IMG/VR virus record: IMGVR_UViG_3300025088_000023
Location: 1 to 33,360 of that record
Reading direction: 5' to 3' (one strand)
DNA length: 33,360 bases
DNA from: a virus
Shown here one piece after another: positions 21,021-29,921 of this stretch. Within the stretch, counting starts at the first letter, position 1. Every line of letters begins with the position of its first letter. Below the pieces are notes generated by a model. That model was not told the DNA's origin and searched no databases. It saw only the letters and a program-made list of their open reading frames with translations. The translations under genes and the position numbers were made by a program.

Positions 21021-22087
21021 GTATTGAATTTGTAGCCACAAAAACCTTTGACGAGATTGTGAGCGAATACGTTGCCATTCATCAGACATTCAACCCCGCC
21101 TATGTACCTAATGAATCCGATGACATATTGCCGACGTTGCAGACATGCGCCTATCGCGAGCTGCTTTTACGTACAGAGATGAATATCGGATGGATGAACT
21201 CATATTGGATGACTGCCAAAGGTGCTGCTCTTGATTTTTGTGCCGAGTACTTCGGGCTTGAACGGTTGCTTGGTGCCAAACCGTATACACCATTTGATTT
21301 TGAACTATCCACCCCATTATCGGTCGATTATCGTATCCCGCTGGGACTGATGCTTTCATCAACGGACGGGGTAAGTGCCGAGTTGATCGAGGATGTTGTT
21401 ATTCCATCCGGAACACTAACAGGAACCGGTCGTGTAGAGCTGAGTGTGTACATCAATACGACTACTATGAAAACCGAGCAGATCATCACACCGCTTCCGT
21501 ATCTTTTGGGTGCGGTTCAGGCAGGTGACTTTGTCGGAGGAAGTAATCCGGAAAGCGATGAAGAGCTACGTGCACGTATTGCTTTGGCGTATGAGCGGTT
21601 CAGCACCGCAGGCGCTGCAGGGGCATACAAGTTTTTTGCTATCAGTGCAGATGAACGCATCGACGACGTAGGTGTTTACAGTACATCTGACGCGGTAGTT
21701 CACGTGAGTTTGCATAGCCTAGGTGGTGTTGATCAAATGATGATCGACCGGGTAGAGAGTGCTTTGAATACTGATGAAGTCAGACCGCTTACCGATCACG
21801 TTCTCGTAGCGGCAGCCGTTGCCGTAGATTATACGATATCTGGGACTGTCACTATCGATCCTTCTTTCGACACTGCAACCGTATTGGCAAAAGTATCGGA
21901 GAATTTGAACACTATGACTCAGTCGGTAAAAATCGGAGAGAGTGTTTCGATTTCCAAAATAACCGGTGCGATTATGAAAGTGGATGGGGTAACGGATATG
22001 ACACTGGTATCTCCTGTCTCCAATGTTACCGTCCCGGATAAATCAAAAGTAGCTATCTGCACGTTAGTGGAGGTCGTCAATGCTTGA
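21017..22087 (+). CDS. Baseplate assembly protein J (Mu gp47-like)
   Basis: A 356-aa wedge protein of the P2 gpJ/Mu gp47 family. Evidence includes LLLRTEMNIGWMNSYWMTAK, AALDFCAEYFGLERLLGAKP (the L-D..A...G..R typical of the family) and the central PESDEELRARIALAYERFST followed by G-A-A-GAYKFFA. The VTIDP segment begins the C-terminal domain. J, I and W form the P2-type contractile tail baseplate. Confidence 0.92.
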   Translation: MSIEFVATKTFDEIVSEYVAIHQTFNPAYVPNESDDILPTLQTCAYRELLLRTEMNIGWMNSYWMTAKGAALDFCAEYFGLERLLGAKPYTPFDFELSTPLSVDYRIPLGLMLSSTDGVSAELIEDVVIPSGTLTGTGRVELSVYINTTTMKTEQIITPLPYLLGAVQAGDFVGGSNPESDEELRARIALAYERFSTAGAAGAYKFFAISADERIDDVGVYSTSDAVVHVSLHSLGGVDQMMIDRVESALNTDEVRPLTDHVLVAAAVAVDYTISGTVTIDPSFDTATVLAKVSENLNTMTQSVKIGESVSISKITGAIMKVDGVTDMTLVSPVSNVTVPDKSKVAICTLVEVVNA

Positions 22088-22709
22088 TCCACTATTACCG
22101 AAGCACTATACGCAACGAGAACATGATCTTGATTTAACCGGGGCTGAAGGCATTACTCAATTTCGTCCTGCGATAGATGAAGTATCACGGCTTCTTGATT
22201 CGACACGATGCGATGCTAAATTCTTACCGTTGCTTGCTCAGTTTTACTGTGTGGATATGTGGTCGGATGCCATGAGCGAGACCGATAAGCGTACCTATAT
22301 CAAAAATGCGATGCTGATCAAGCTTCGAAAAGGGACAGTATGGGCGCTGAAACAATCTCTCGCCTCTATCGGAGTCGAAACCAATCTTGAGGAATGGTTC
22401 GATTATGCCGGTGATCCTTTCCATTTTAGAGTCTCGGTCAATGTCAAAGACAGAGGTTTGGATGATGCGACTATCGAAATGATTGAGAAAATGGTGGGTA
22501 CGCATAAGAATGAACGTTCACAGCTCGATGCGATCATGATCTATCTATCCAATACCTGCTCTATGCATTACGCATCGGCTTCAACGTCGGGAGAGGTTAC
22601 GACGGTCTATCCGTATTTTCCGGAACCTATCAATGTAATCGCTCCTCAGTATATGGGTGCAGCATATCACACCGTCGATACGACGGTCATCTATCCACAA
22701 GGAGCTTAA
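22080..22709 (+). CDS. Tail protein I (Mu gp48-like)
   Basis: A 209-aa baseplate protein of the P2 gpI family. LLPKHYTQREHDLDLTGAEG, LPLLAQFYCVDMWSDAMSET, and KNAMLIKLRKGTVWALKQSL (the R..GT..A......G sequence typical of gpI) identify it. It would link the baseplate to the tail fibres. It overlaps J by 8 bp, and the fibre gene follows directly. Confidence 0.9.
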   Translation: MLDPLLPKHYTQREHDLDLTGAEGITQFRPAIDEVSRLLDSTRCDAKFLPLLAQFYCVDMWSDAMSETDKRTYIKNAMLIKLRKGTVWALKQSLASIGVETNLEEWFDYAGDPFHFRVSVNVKDRGLDDATIEMIEKMVGTHKNERSQLDAIMIYLSNTCSMHYASASTSGEVTTVYPYFPEPINVIAPQYMGAAYHTVDTTVIYPQGA

Positions 22710-23747
22710 ATGGCGTTCTATACTCTTTTGACCAATATCGGTAAAGCGAAACTGGCCAATGCTACTGCACTTGGAACTACTGTACAGCTGACGCATATCG
22801 CCGTAGGTGACGGTAACGGTGCGGCTATTACACCTGTCGATACGGCAACAGTTCTAACGCATGAAGTCTGGAGAGCTGCTCTAAATAGTATCGCGGTTGA
22901 TCCGGTAAATACCAACTGGATTGTCGCTGAAGGATATATCCCATCAACGAGTGGAGGATTTACGGTACGTGAGGTCGGATTGTTCGATATCGACGGTGAT
23001 CTGATCGCAATCGGAAGTTATCCTGATACCTATAAGCCGACTCTTGCAAGCGGATCAGCAAAAGACCTCTACATCAAAGTGATCATCGAGGTAACCAACT
23101 CAAGCACGGTCACGCTCAAAATCGATCCGGCAGTAGTGCTATCCACCCGAAGCTATGTGGATTCCAAAGTCGTAGAGCATGAGGCAAAAGCAGATCCACA
23201 TTCGCAGTATTTGACGGCCGCAAAAATAAACAGTGCCATTGCCGAAGATCCGGGTGATACGGATGTATTTGGATTTTATGATAGCTTCACCGGATTACTT
23301 AGAAAACTCACTTTATCTAATTTGAAAGTAATTATTAAATCATACATTTTCGGAGTTTTTTCTTACAACAATAACTCTTCATCATTTATATCAAATACAT
23401 TGCCCAGCGGCGCAATTATAGAGTATGGAACCAATTCGAACGGCGAATATGTTAAATATGCAGATGGGACATTAATCTGTACCATGAATATATCCGTGAG
23501 CGACCAAGGCATAACGAGTGCATACGGAACATTTTATACCGGTTCGAGAGCTTGGATATTTCCGCATTCTTTCGTAAATAATCCATCGACATTTTGCGGA
23601 AAAGCGGATTGGGGAACGTCATTGTCGTGGGGTTCGGTAAGAGCTGAATCGCCAACTAATGCAACTCTTAGTTTTTACGATTACGCTTCCCGCTCATCAG
23701 GTACACAGATGGATATATCCGCAACTGCAATAGGGAGATGGAAATAA
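22710..23747 (+). CDS. Tail fibre protein with conserved collar-type N-terminus
   Basis: A 345-aa fibre. Residues 1-150 are the P2 gpH-type N-terminal (DUF3751) domain: FYTLLTNIGKAKLANATALG, LTHIAVGDGNG, then GGFTVREVGLFDIDGDLIAI. The C-terminal third (from about residue 230) is Ser/Thr/Asn-rich and likely binds the host surface; its base composition is more AT-rich than the gene's first part. This suggests exchange of host-range modules. No invertible segment or second fibre cassette is visible. GGAG precedes the ATG. Confidence 0.85.
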   Translation: MAFYTLLTNIGKAKLANATALGTTVQLTHIAVGDGNGAAITPVDTATVLTHEVWRAALNSIAVDPVNTNWIVAEGYIPSTSGGFTVREVGLFDIDGDLIAIGSYPDTYKPTLASGSAKDLYIKVIIEVTNSSTVTLKIDPAVVLSTRSYVDSKVVEHEAKADPHSQYLTAAKINSAIAEDPGDTDVFGFYDSFTGLLRKLTLSNLKVIIKSYIFGVFSYNNNSSSFISNTLPSGAIIEYGTNSNGEYVKYADGTLICTMNISVSDQGITSAYGTFYTGSRAWIFPHSFVNNPSTFCGKADWGTSLSWGSVRAESPTNATLSFYDYASRSSGTQMDISATAIGRWK

Positions 23748-24022
23748 TGAAAATATCACTTAGTCCGACCGCCTCAAATAAAACAACCAACATCAGCGTT
23801 AGCGGTGAGGTAATCACCTATGATGGAGTTGATTACGATTTAAGTTTAATCCCTGACGGTGGCGAAGTAGAGGCTGACTATCCTGCCGTAGGAATTATCA
23901 AACGTGTAGATGGAGAGATAGAGGTGACTCTGTTTTATTTTTATGATAGCAGAACCGCTACGGAGGAACAACGCTTTCCGAATAACCCGTATTCAATTAC
24001 AGAGGGGATTTTAAATGTTTGA
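23747..24022 (+). CDS. Hypothetical tail-fibre-associated protein
   Basis: A 91-aa protein beginning MKISLSPTASNKTTNISVSG. It is rich in beta strands and acidic, and lies between fibre and fibre-assembly-like genes. The start at 23747 overlaps the fibre stop (TAATG) with GGGAG upstream. It may be a fibre chaperone or tail component; unrecognised. Confidence 0.65.
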   Translation: MKISLSPTASNKTTNISVSGEVITYDGVDYDLSLIPDGGEVEADYPAVGIIKRVDGEIEVTLFYFYDSRTATEEQRFPNNPYSITEGILNV

Positions 24023-24323
24023 TAAAAATAACATAAAAACAGCTTCGGTACTACAAATGGAAGCTGTTTTGCTCCTAAAAAGCGAAGCCAAAAAAACCGG
24101 CAAGCCCTACACACTAAACGGCAAAGAGCACATTGTACCGCTCGACAAAGATGCACAAGACACCGTAACAGCGATCAGTGTCGCACACATTGCAGGTCTT
24201 TTCGTATCAACGACGATGGAATTCTCTAACGGTGTGAAGATGCCTATCGTCGCCGCTGATTGGATGACGTTTGCTCAATGGTTTGTTACTGAACGAAATT
24301 CGTTTTTTGAGGTAGCACCATGA
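24015..24323 (+). CDS. DUF4376-like tail fibre assembly protein
   Basis: A 102-aa protein. The pattern GKPYTLNGKEHIVPLDKDAQ, then TVTAISVAHIAG and PIVAADWMTFAQWFVTERNS resembles the DUF4376 domain found in phage proteins next to tail fibres. It probably helps fibre folding or attachment. It overlaps both neighbours. Confidence 0.6.
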   Translation: MFDKNNIKTASVLQMEAVLLLKSEAKKTGKPYTLNGKEHIVPLDKDAQDTVTAISVAHIAGLFVSTTMEFSNGVKMPIVAADWMTFAQWFVTERNSFFEVAP

Positions 24324-24538
24324 AGCGGATTTGGATCGCATTGATCACGCTAGATGTATGGGCAAACGTCAAAATATTTCGCGGTCAAAAAGAGACTATG
24401 TCTGATCGGATGGGTGAAAACCTGATCGAGAAAGATTATGGTTGTTGTAAGTGGCGAGTGGCGGTGTGCAAGGTACTTTCGTGGATTGATCCGCGCAAAG
24501 GTAACCATTGCATCGAATCGATTGATAAGATCGACTAA
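24320..24538 (+). CDS. Hypothetical Cys-rich small protein
   Basis: A 72-aa basic protein beginning MKRIWIALITLDVWANVKIF, with a short hydrophobic N-terminus and a Cys-containing end (YGCCKWRVAVCKVLSWIDPR, then GNHCIES). The ATG overlaps the previous stop (ATGA). No family was recognised. Its place between fibre-assembly and sheath genes suggests a small structural or accessory protein. Confidence 0.6.
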   Translation: MKRIWIALITLDVWANVKIFRGQKETMSDRMGENLIEKDYGCCKWRVAVCKVLSWIDPRKGNHCIESIDKID

Positions 24539-24564
24539 GTTATCAAAATCAAAGGAGGTAACAA

Positions 24565-25659
24565 ATGTTATTTGGAATCAATGGAAATATCAGTGCAGAT
24601 GCAGCACGTCCGACCACGGTCATATCGACTACACCGATCGCCATCGTAGGAACAACGGATGCGGGAACGCTCGGTTTACAGTTTTTCGGAAGTGTAGAAC
24701 TAGCGATCACTGCTTTCGCTTCGGCAACAACCGGGACGATTAGAGAGGCATTGAGTGCTATCGATGCTCAGGGGGTAACGTGCCCAATCATCATCAACGC
24801 TTTGGACGATGAAGCAGTCGAAGCAGATATCATCGCAGCCGTTACAGCACTTAATAATGCTTATGCTTATACCGGATACCGCCCTGATCTGATCATTTGT
24901 CCAGAATGGTCAGGCACAGCAACGGTTGGTACCGCTATGGACGCGGTAGCAACACGACTATGGGCGACAGCTATCGTCGATGTAACAGCCACGACCGAGA
25001 GTGCTGCTTTGGCTTATGCCGGAAACTTTGGAAGCCGCCATGTATTATTGGCTGGTCCGGAGTCAAATACAATCAATGGAATCGTAGCGACCAGTTCTGC
25101 AGCAGGTGCGGGGCTTATCGCGGCGATGGATGCATCCAATCCGTTCGGGTGGGCTGAGTCTGCATCGAACCGTGTTGTTAAAGGTGTGAGTTCTACCACG
25201 CGCATCGTTGATTATGCCGAGGGGCAAGATTGTGAAGCCCGCCGTTTGCGTAATGCAGGCATCGCTTCAATAGTTCGTGATGTAGGCTGGAGATGGTATG
25301 GGTTCGAGACAACCGACATCGATCCTATTTGGCAATCGCTAGAGCGTGTTCGAACGTTTTATCGTATGCTCCGCGCGATGATGGATGCTGCCAAATGGGC
25401 ACGTGACCGTCAAGCGGATGAGCTGCTTATGGTCAAAAAGTCGGTCGAAGAGTTTATGCGTGAACTCATCGGTAATGGTGTGGGTCTAGGCTTCGAAGTC
25501 TATTTTGACAGTACGAAGAATACGAAAGCGACGGTCACAGCCGGTAAGTTCTACCTCACCGTCCGTTTCCAAAACATGCCAACCATTCGTGAGCTCAACA
25601 TCGAACTCGTCTACACCGACGATTACAGCGATGTATTGCTCAACATCATCAACGGTTAA
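24565..25659 (+). CDS. Tail sheath protein (P2 FI/Mu gpL type)
   Basis: A 364-aa contractile sheath protein. It opens with LFGINGNISADAARPTTVIS and TPIAIVGTTDAG, and ends with the beta strand QNMPTIRELNIELVYTDDYS typical of the C-terminal arm. The DLIICPEWSG core and the WFGWAESASNR-like part (NPFGWAESASNRVVKGVSST) also match. A perfect AAAGGAGG before the ATG suggests high expression, as expected for a sheath. Confidence 0.92.
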   Translation: MLFGINGNISADAARPTTVISTTPIAIVGTTDAGTLGLQFFGSVELAITAFASATTGTIREALSAIDAQGVTCPIIINALDDEAVEADIIAAVTALNNAYAYTGYRPDLIICPEWSGTATVGTAMDAVATRLWATAIVDVTATTESAALAYAGNFGSRHVLLAGPESNTINGIVATSSAAGAGLIAAMDASNPFGWAESASNRVVKGVSSTTRIVDYAEGQDCEARRLRNAGIASIVRDVGWRWYGFETTDIDPIWQSLERVRTFYRMLRAMMDAAKWARDRQADELLMVKKSVEEFMRELIGNGVGLGFEVYFDSTKNTKATVTAGKFYLTVRFQNMPTIRELNIELVYTDDYSDVLLNIING

Positions 25660-25669
25660 GGGGTAGAAG

Positions 25670-26164
25670 ATGAAACAACGTCAAATTTGGAGAGACCATA
25701 ATATCTTGGTCAACGGTATCGGAAATCTAGGGGTTAGTAAGTCGCTGAAAACCCCTGAGATCGAGTTTTTAACAAGCGAGCGCGACGGCGCGATGGCGAT
25801 CGAGGAAGTGATCCCGATGATCAAAGCGATGAGTGCTGAGATCGTACTCAATGAGTACAACACGGAAGTCTATTTCGCCGTTGCCAAACAATTCAGCAAC
25901 GCGCCGACATTTTTCTGTAAAGGCTCGATGGTTCAAGGTGATCAAAAGATCCAAGTGCTGCACACGATCAAAGGTAAGGTCAAAAAGCTCGGCAATCCGA
26001 TCCCTGATCGAGGCAAAGAGGTCGAGATGACGCTGGAGATTTCAGTCACTGCGTTTAGCAAAGAGATCAACGGAGTCAAGGTGATCGATATCGATTTTGA
26101 AAACATGATCTGCATGATCGACGGTGTAGATATTTACGCAGAGCTTCGTGCTCATATTCAGTAA
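25670..26164 (+). CDS. Tail tube protein (P2 FII/Mu gpM type)
   Basis: A 164-aa tube protein. LVNGIGNLGVSKSLKTPEIE is followed by a long beta-strand core, ending with TLEISVTAFSKEINGVKVID. This is the P2 FII pattern, and it follows the sheath gene by 10 bp, as in P2 and Mu. Confidence 0.9.
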   Translation: MKQRQIWRDHNILVNGIGNLGVSKSLKTPEIEFLTSERDGAMAIEEVIPMIKAMSAEIVLNEYNTEVYFAVAKQFSNAPTFFCKGSMVQGDQKIQVLHTIKGKVKKLGNPIPDRGKEVEMTLEISVTAFSKEINGVKVIDIDFENMICMIDGVDIYAELRAHIQ

Positions 26165-26176
26165 AAAGAGGGACAA

Positions 26177-26410
26177 ATGGAAAAAGTACGCGAACAAAGT
26201 AAAAAAATTACGTTGCATGATGGCAAAGAAATCACCATGCGCCGACCAAAAGCACGAGATCTTATTACTGCTTCTGAAGCGAGCAATAACCCGGCTAGAC
26301 AAGAGGCAGTCATTGTTGCGAATCTTTGCATGATGACCGTTGTGGAAGTCGAAGACCTCGACGCAGATGATTTCTTAAAATTGACGGCGGAACGTAACAA
26401 TTTTTTGTAA
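26177..26410 (+). CDS. Tail assembly chaperone E, zero frame
   Basis: A 77-aa protein of the P2 gpE/Mu gp41 family (EKVREQSKKITLHDGKEITM). It ends at a TAA that follows directly after the slippery sequence T-TTT-TTG. The short product is the usual major form. It lies between tube and tape-measure genes, the universal place of the tail assembly chaperones. Confidence 0.85.
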   Translation: MEKVREQSKKITLHDGKEITMRRPKARDLITASEASNNPARQEAVIVANLCMMTVVEVEDLDADDFLKLTAERNNFL

Positions 26411-26556
26411 TCAGTCGAGAAGACTGTATTAGTGCTATAGCTATCGTGGGGCACTGGCTCCACTTTAGCTATAGAGACATGATCGATATGGACATAGAGC
26501 TTTTGCTGTGTTTTTTAGATGAAGCCAAAGAGATAGGAAGGAGACAAGATGGATAA
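26177..26556 (+). CDS. Tail assembly chaperone E-E' by -1 frameshift
   Basis: The frame -1 to the E gene stays open for 49 codons after the slip at 26401-26407. It begins VISREDCISAIAIVGHWLHF and ends KEIGRRQDG, giving a product of about 126 aa. The added part has the typical M-EL-L...A helix of E'. P2, Mu and lambda tail chaperones use this strategy to set the ratio of two forms bound to the tape measure. The extension ends 5 bp inside the tape-measure gene. Confidence 0.8.
26401..26407 (+). promoter_or_regulatory. Slippery heptamer TTTTTTG for -1 frameshifting
   Basis: In the zero frame the codons read xxT-TTT-TTG-TAA, the X-XXY-YYZ form. The same T6G heptamer is used in P2 gene E. The immediate stop codon would add pausing. 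No strong hairpin was identified downstream. Confidence 0.85.
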
Positions 26557-28405
26557 AACATTAACACTCGGTATTTTGTTGATGGCAAAAGATGCTTTTA
26601 GCCCAGTATTCTCCTCTTTTAAAAGCTCTCTATCTAACATGACAAAAAGTACTCAAGCATTTGGTACTGTCATGGCAGGAATCGGTACCGGACTCAAGGG
26701 GGCTTCTCTTGCCTCACAAGGAACCACCGATACCATCATAAAATCTTTCGTTGATTTAGAAAATGCACGGACTCGGCTTGAAAACACTCTGATGAAGAGC
26801 GATGGAAGCGTCAGCCCATTTTTTAAATCAATCAATGATGAAGCGACAAAACTCGGAAACACACTACCGGGGACAACTGCCGATTTTTATGATATGGCAT
26901 CAACGTTAAAGTCTCTCGGAGTTGAAGAAAAGAGCATCGTCAATGGTGCTCTTAAATCAGCTGCTTATCTCGGTGTCGTATTAAAGATCCCTTATGAAGA
27001 AGCAGCGACCGCAACAGCAAAGTTCAAAGAAGCTCTTGGTATTTCAGATAATGAATTACTCGATTTTATCAATGATATTCAGCGTCTTTCTCATATGGGT
27101 GTCCAAGTCGGAGAGATGAGTTTTGCGTTTTCAAAAATCGGGGCGACGATGAAAGGGCTTGGGATGAGCGGATTAAAAGCCGCTCGCGATGTAGAGCCGT
27201 TGATCGGGATGTTGATTAAATCAGGTTTTTCAGGAGAAACAGTCGGGTCTAATCTAGGGAGTATCATAACAGATGCCGTCTCATTCAAGGGCAATAAAAA
27301 TCTTGATGCGCTTGGGATCAAGCTGAACTTCACCGATGCCGGAGGAAAATTCAAAGGCACTGAAAATATGATCAAAGAGCTTGAGAAGCTCAAAGCGATC
27401 AAAAGCGACACTGCTCGGATCGGTGTTTTAGAATCAATATTCGGGAAAGGTACCGCATCCGGGATGGTAAGTGTACTGATCAATAACGGAACAAAAGGGC
27501 TGGGAGCATTTAATCAAAAGATGGCAGAGCAGGCTGATCTCAATGCACGCGTCAAGAACTCATCGCAAACGCTCGGAAATATGTGGGAATCTTTAACAGG
27601 AACAGCCACTGGTTTTGCAGCCATCATCGGAGAGGGCTTATCCCCTGAATTAAAAGGGATGACCACGTGGTTTAATGGAGCTACTTCAGCATTATCATCA
27701 TTTGCACAAGAACATCCGGGTATCACAAAGTTTGTGGGAGTTGCTATCGTAGGGTTTACAGTTGTAACCGGAGTACTCGGTACGCTTGGAATCGCGGTCG
27801 GAGCAGTAACAATGGCGTTGGGAGCATTGGGGATCACATCTATGGTAACTTTTGGATGGATCATTGGCGGTGTAGCGCTGATCGCCGGAGCTGCTTATTT
27901 GATCATGTCGACATGGACTCCGCTTAAAAGCTTTTTTGCTGGAGTATGGAATGGTATATCTACGGGTGTGTCTGTCGCTTGGGGAGTAGTCAAAGCTATT
28001 TTCGGGTGGACTCCTCTCGGTCTTATTATCAATAATTGGACTCCGATCGTAGGTACCTTTAAATCCATTATCGGGATGATCATCAAACCTTTTGCAGATT
28101 TCTTTAACTGGGTGGAGTCAAAACTAAACTTCGTCTCCAGCAATCTGCAAGGTATAGGGTCATTTTTTGGAGTCGGTGGTTCTGCTCCTACTCCGGCACG
28201 TGTTGCCGTGCGTAATCCGCGTGTCGCTGAAGCAAGAGCGATACCTACTCGCGGCGGAACCAATAATACAGTAGCCGTAACGATCAATAACCCTAACTTC
28301 ACTTCAAAAGAGCACGCTGCACAAACTCAAAAGCAGATCGATGAGCAGGTTCGACGTGCAATGAATAAACAGGCGAATGATAAAAAAGATCGGAGCTATT
28401 CATGA
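26549..28405 (+). CDS. Tail tape measure protein
   Basis: A 618-aa tape measure protein. The N-terminal 350 residues form the TP901-type core (FVDLENARTRLENTLMKSDG, GTTADFYDMASTLKSLGVEE). Membrane-type helices lie at about residues 394-455 (FVGVAIVGFTVVTGVLGTLG and GGVALIAGAAYLIM). The C-terminus is basic and rich in Asn/Gln. It sets tail length and helps deliver DNA across the membrane. The length implies a modest tail. GGAAGGAG precedes the ATG, and the U gene overlaps the end. Confidence 0.92.
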   Translation: MDKTLTLGILLMAKDAFSPVFSSFKSSLSNMTKSTQAFGTVMAGIGTGLKGASLASQGTTDTIIKSFVDLENARTRLENTLMKSDGSVSPFFKSINDEATKLGNTLPGTTADFYDMASTLKSLGVEEKSIVNGALKSAAYLGVVLKIPYEEAATATAKFKEALGISDNELLDFINDIQRLSHMGVQVGEMSFAFSKIGATMKGLGMSGLKAARDVEPLIGMLIKSGFSGETVGSNLGSIITDAVSFKGNKNLDALGIKLNFTDAGGKFKGTENMIKELEKLKAIKSDTARIGVLESIFGKGTASGMVSVLINNGTKGLGAFNQKMAEQADLNARVKNSSQTLGNMWESLTGTATGFAAIIGEGLSPELKGMTTWFNGATSALSSFAQEHPGITKFVGVAIVGFTVVTGVLGTLGIAVGAVTMALGALGITSMVTFGWIIGGVALIAGAAYLIMSTWTPLKSFFAGVWNGISTGVSVAWGVVKAIFGWTPLGLIINNWTPIVGTFKSIIGMIIKPFADFFNWVESKLNFVSSNLQGIGSFFGVGGSAPTPARVAVRNPRVAEARAIPTRGGTNNTVAVTINNPNFTSKEHAAQTQKQIDEQVRRAMNKQANDKKDRSYS

Positions 28406-28776
28406 TGGCAATGATCGGCGATTTCGCTTTTAATCTCAATGACAAATACTTCGACCGTATGAATCGAACCGTGACCTATAGCTTTGCTGACATTCCAAAA
28501 GCTCAGGACTATGAAAGCTCTCAAAGCGTCGGTAAAGATGTCGAAGAGATCAGTATCAGCGGAAACCTAATCACACTCAAAAGCGGTCTGAAACCTCTCG
28601 CCGCTCTCGAAGCAATAGCCGATAAAAAGCAAGCCGTACCTTTTATTATGGGGTATGGGGATGTCCTCGGAGATTTTAAGATAACCAAGATCAGCGAAGA
28701 TCGATCCGTATTCCTCGATGATGGTAAATCGGTAAAAATTGGTTTCGATATCGATCTAAAAAGAGTCAGATCATGA
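28402..28776 (+). CDS. Tail protein U (P2 gpU)
   Basis: A 124-aa protein of the P2 gpU family (MIGDFAFNLNDKYFDRMNRT ... EISISGNLITLKSGLKPLAA), which ends or stabilises the tail tube. The GYGDVLGDFKITKISEDRSV segment is characteristic. The start overlaps the tape-measure stop, with ATG also at 28405. Confidence 0.85.
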   Translation: MMAMIGDFAFNLNDKYFDRMNRTVTYSFADIPKAQDYESSQSVGKDVEEISISGNLITLKSGLKPLAALEAIADKKQAVPFIMGYGDVLGDFKITKISEDRSVFLDDGKSVKIGFDIDLKRVRS

Positions 28777-28973
28777 GATACACTGTAGCGACTAAAGGCG
28801 ACCGCCTCGACGTGATTATCTATCAGCATTACGGAACACTCGATGTCATGAATGAGGTGATGATGAACAATTCGCATCTCATGAGTACTCCGATCCTCCA
28901 AAGTGGTGACAAAGTGTATCTGCCTGATATCGCCGAACCTGAACAATCAGAGACGGGAGTTAGCCTATGGTAA
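28773..28973 (+). CDS. Tail protein X (P2 gpX, LysM-like)
   Basis: A 66-aa protein. YTVATKGDRLDVIIYQHYGT and the GDKVYLPD ending match P2 gpX, a short LysM-like tail protein. The gene is tightly overlapped by U and D, the order used in P2. Confidence 0.85.
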   Translation: MRYTVATKGDRLDVIIYQHYGTLDVMNEVMMNNSHLMSTPILQSGDKVYLPDIAEPEQSETGVSLW

Positions 28974-29911
28974 AGTTTCCGGATTTTAAGATCACCGTTA
29001 ATGGCAAAGATGTGACCGAGAGACTGCGCCCTTATCTGATCGGGATCGAATATACGGATGACATCGACGATACAGCGGACGGGCTTACCCTCAAATTCCA
29101 AGGTGAATCATTCACACCGCCATCGTTCAAGGACAAGCTAAAGGTATGGCTAGGATACAAAGGCAATCTTTGGTATATCGGCTCATTTAGCGTCCTCAAG
29201 CCTCGTCTCGAATATGAGACGATGCATATTGAAGTTACAGCAACTCCAGTGAACTTCGGAAGCGGAATCAAAGAGAAGCGTACCGAGTCTTTCGACAATG
29301 TAACGCTTAATCAGATCCTCCATAAAATCGCTACACGTCACGGGCTGAAAGTCAAAAACAGTTTTCCAAAACACTCCTACACCCATAAGAGCCATACGAA
29401 TACGAGTGATTTAGAGTTTATGCGCCGCCTCGCCAAAGAGCTGGGGGCTACGTTCGCAATCAAGAACGATACGATCCTCTTCCGACCTAAAAACGGAGGA
29501 GATCAAAATAGTGAGCTTCCGATCATGCAGATCGATGCCAAACAGACAAAAAACCTTTCGATAGAGATCCTCGATAAAACCTCTTACGGCTCCGCCAAAG
29601 CTTCATGGCATAGCACTAAAGACAATAAGACGAAAAGCGTCACGGTTGGAAGCGGTAAGCCCGTCCTGCAAGTAAAAGGCTCATTCAAGGGTGAGAGTGA
29701 CGCTCGAACAAAAGCTAAATCCAAATTGGAAGCTGCCAATCGCGGAACGGGTCGAGGCGACTTTGAATATGAGGGGATCAACGTGATCGCCGGGGCGAAG
29801 ATGAAACTATCCAACATTCCACCGGGATGGCCGTCATCGTTTGGGATCAAACAGGTGCGTCATTCGTGGAGTGAATCTGGATACACGGTAAACGTGGAAC
29901 TTGAAAACTAA
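28967..29911 (+). CDS. Tail protein D (P2 late control D type)
   Basis: A 314-aa baseplate hub protein of the P2 gpD/T4 gp27 family. FKITVNGKDVTERLRPYLIG, then TDDIDDTADGLTLKFQG, and the motif FMRRLAKELGATFAIKND are characteristic. The hub carries the spike V. The C-terminal GIKQVRHSWSESGYTVNVEL is a typical family ending. Confidence 0.92.
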   Translation: MVKFPDFKITVNGKDVTERLRPYLIGIEYTDDIDDTADGLTLKFQGESFTPPSFKDKLKVWLGYKGNLWYIGSFSVLKPRLEYETMHIEVTATPVNFGSGIKEKRTESFDNVTLNQILHKIATRHGLKVKNSFPKHSYTHKSHTNTSDLEFMRRLAKELGATFAIKNDTILFRPKNGGDQNSELPIMQIDAKQTKNLSIEILDKTSYGSAKASWHSTKDNKTKSVTVGSGKPVLQVKGSFKGESDARTKAKSKLEAANRGTGRGDFEYEGINVIAGAKMKLSNIPPGWPSSFGIKQVRHSWSESGYTVNVELEN

Positions 29912-29921
29912 GGAGAAAAAA

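Noticed and set aside
24438-24743. Plus-strand frame overlapping the sheath start
   Set aside because: It overlaps two well-supported genes in another frame and has no ribosome site.
26408-26548. Sequence between E and tape measure as a non-coding gap or separate gene
   Set aside because: The -1 frame is open through it from the slippery site, and no independent start with a ribosome site was found.
27091-28302. Minus-strand frames within the tape-measure gene
   Set aside because: Pro/Val/Thr-rich products typical of the reverse complement of a hydrophobic repeat-like gene; no start signals.
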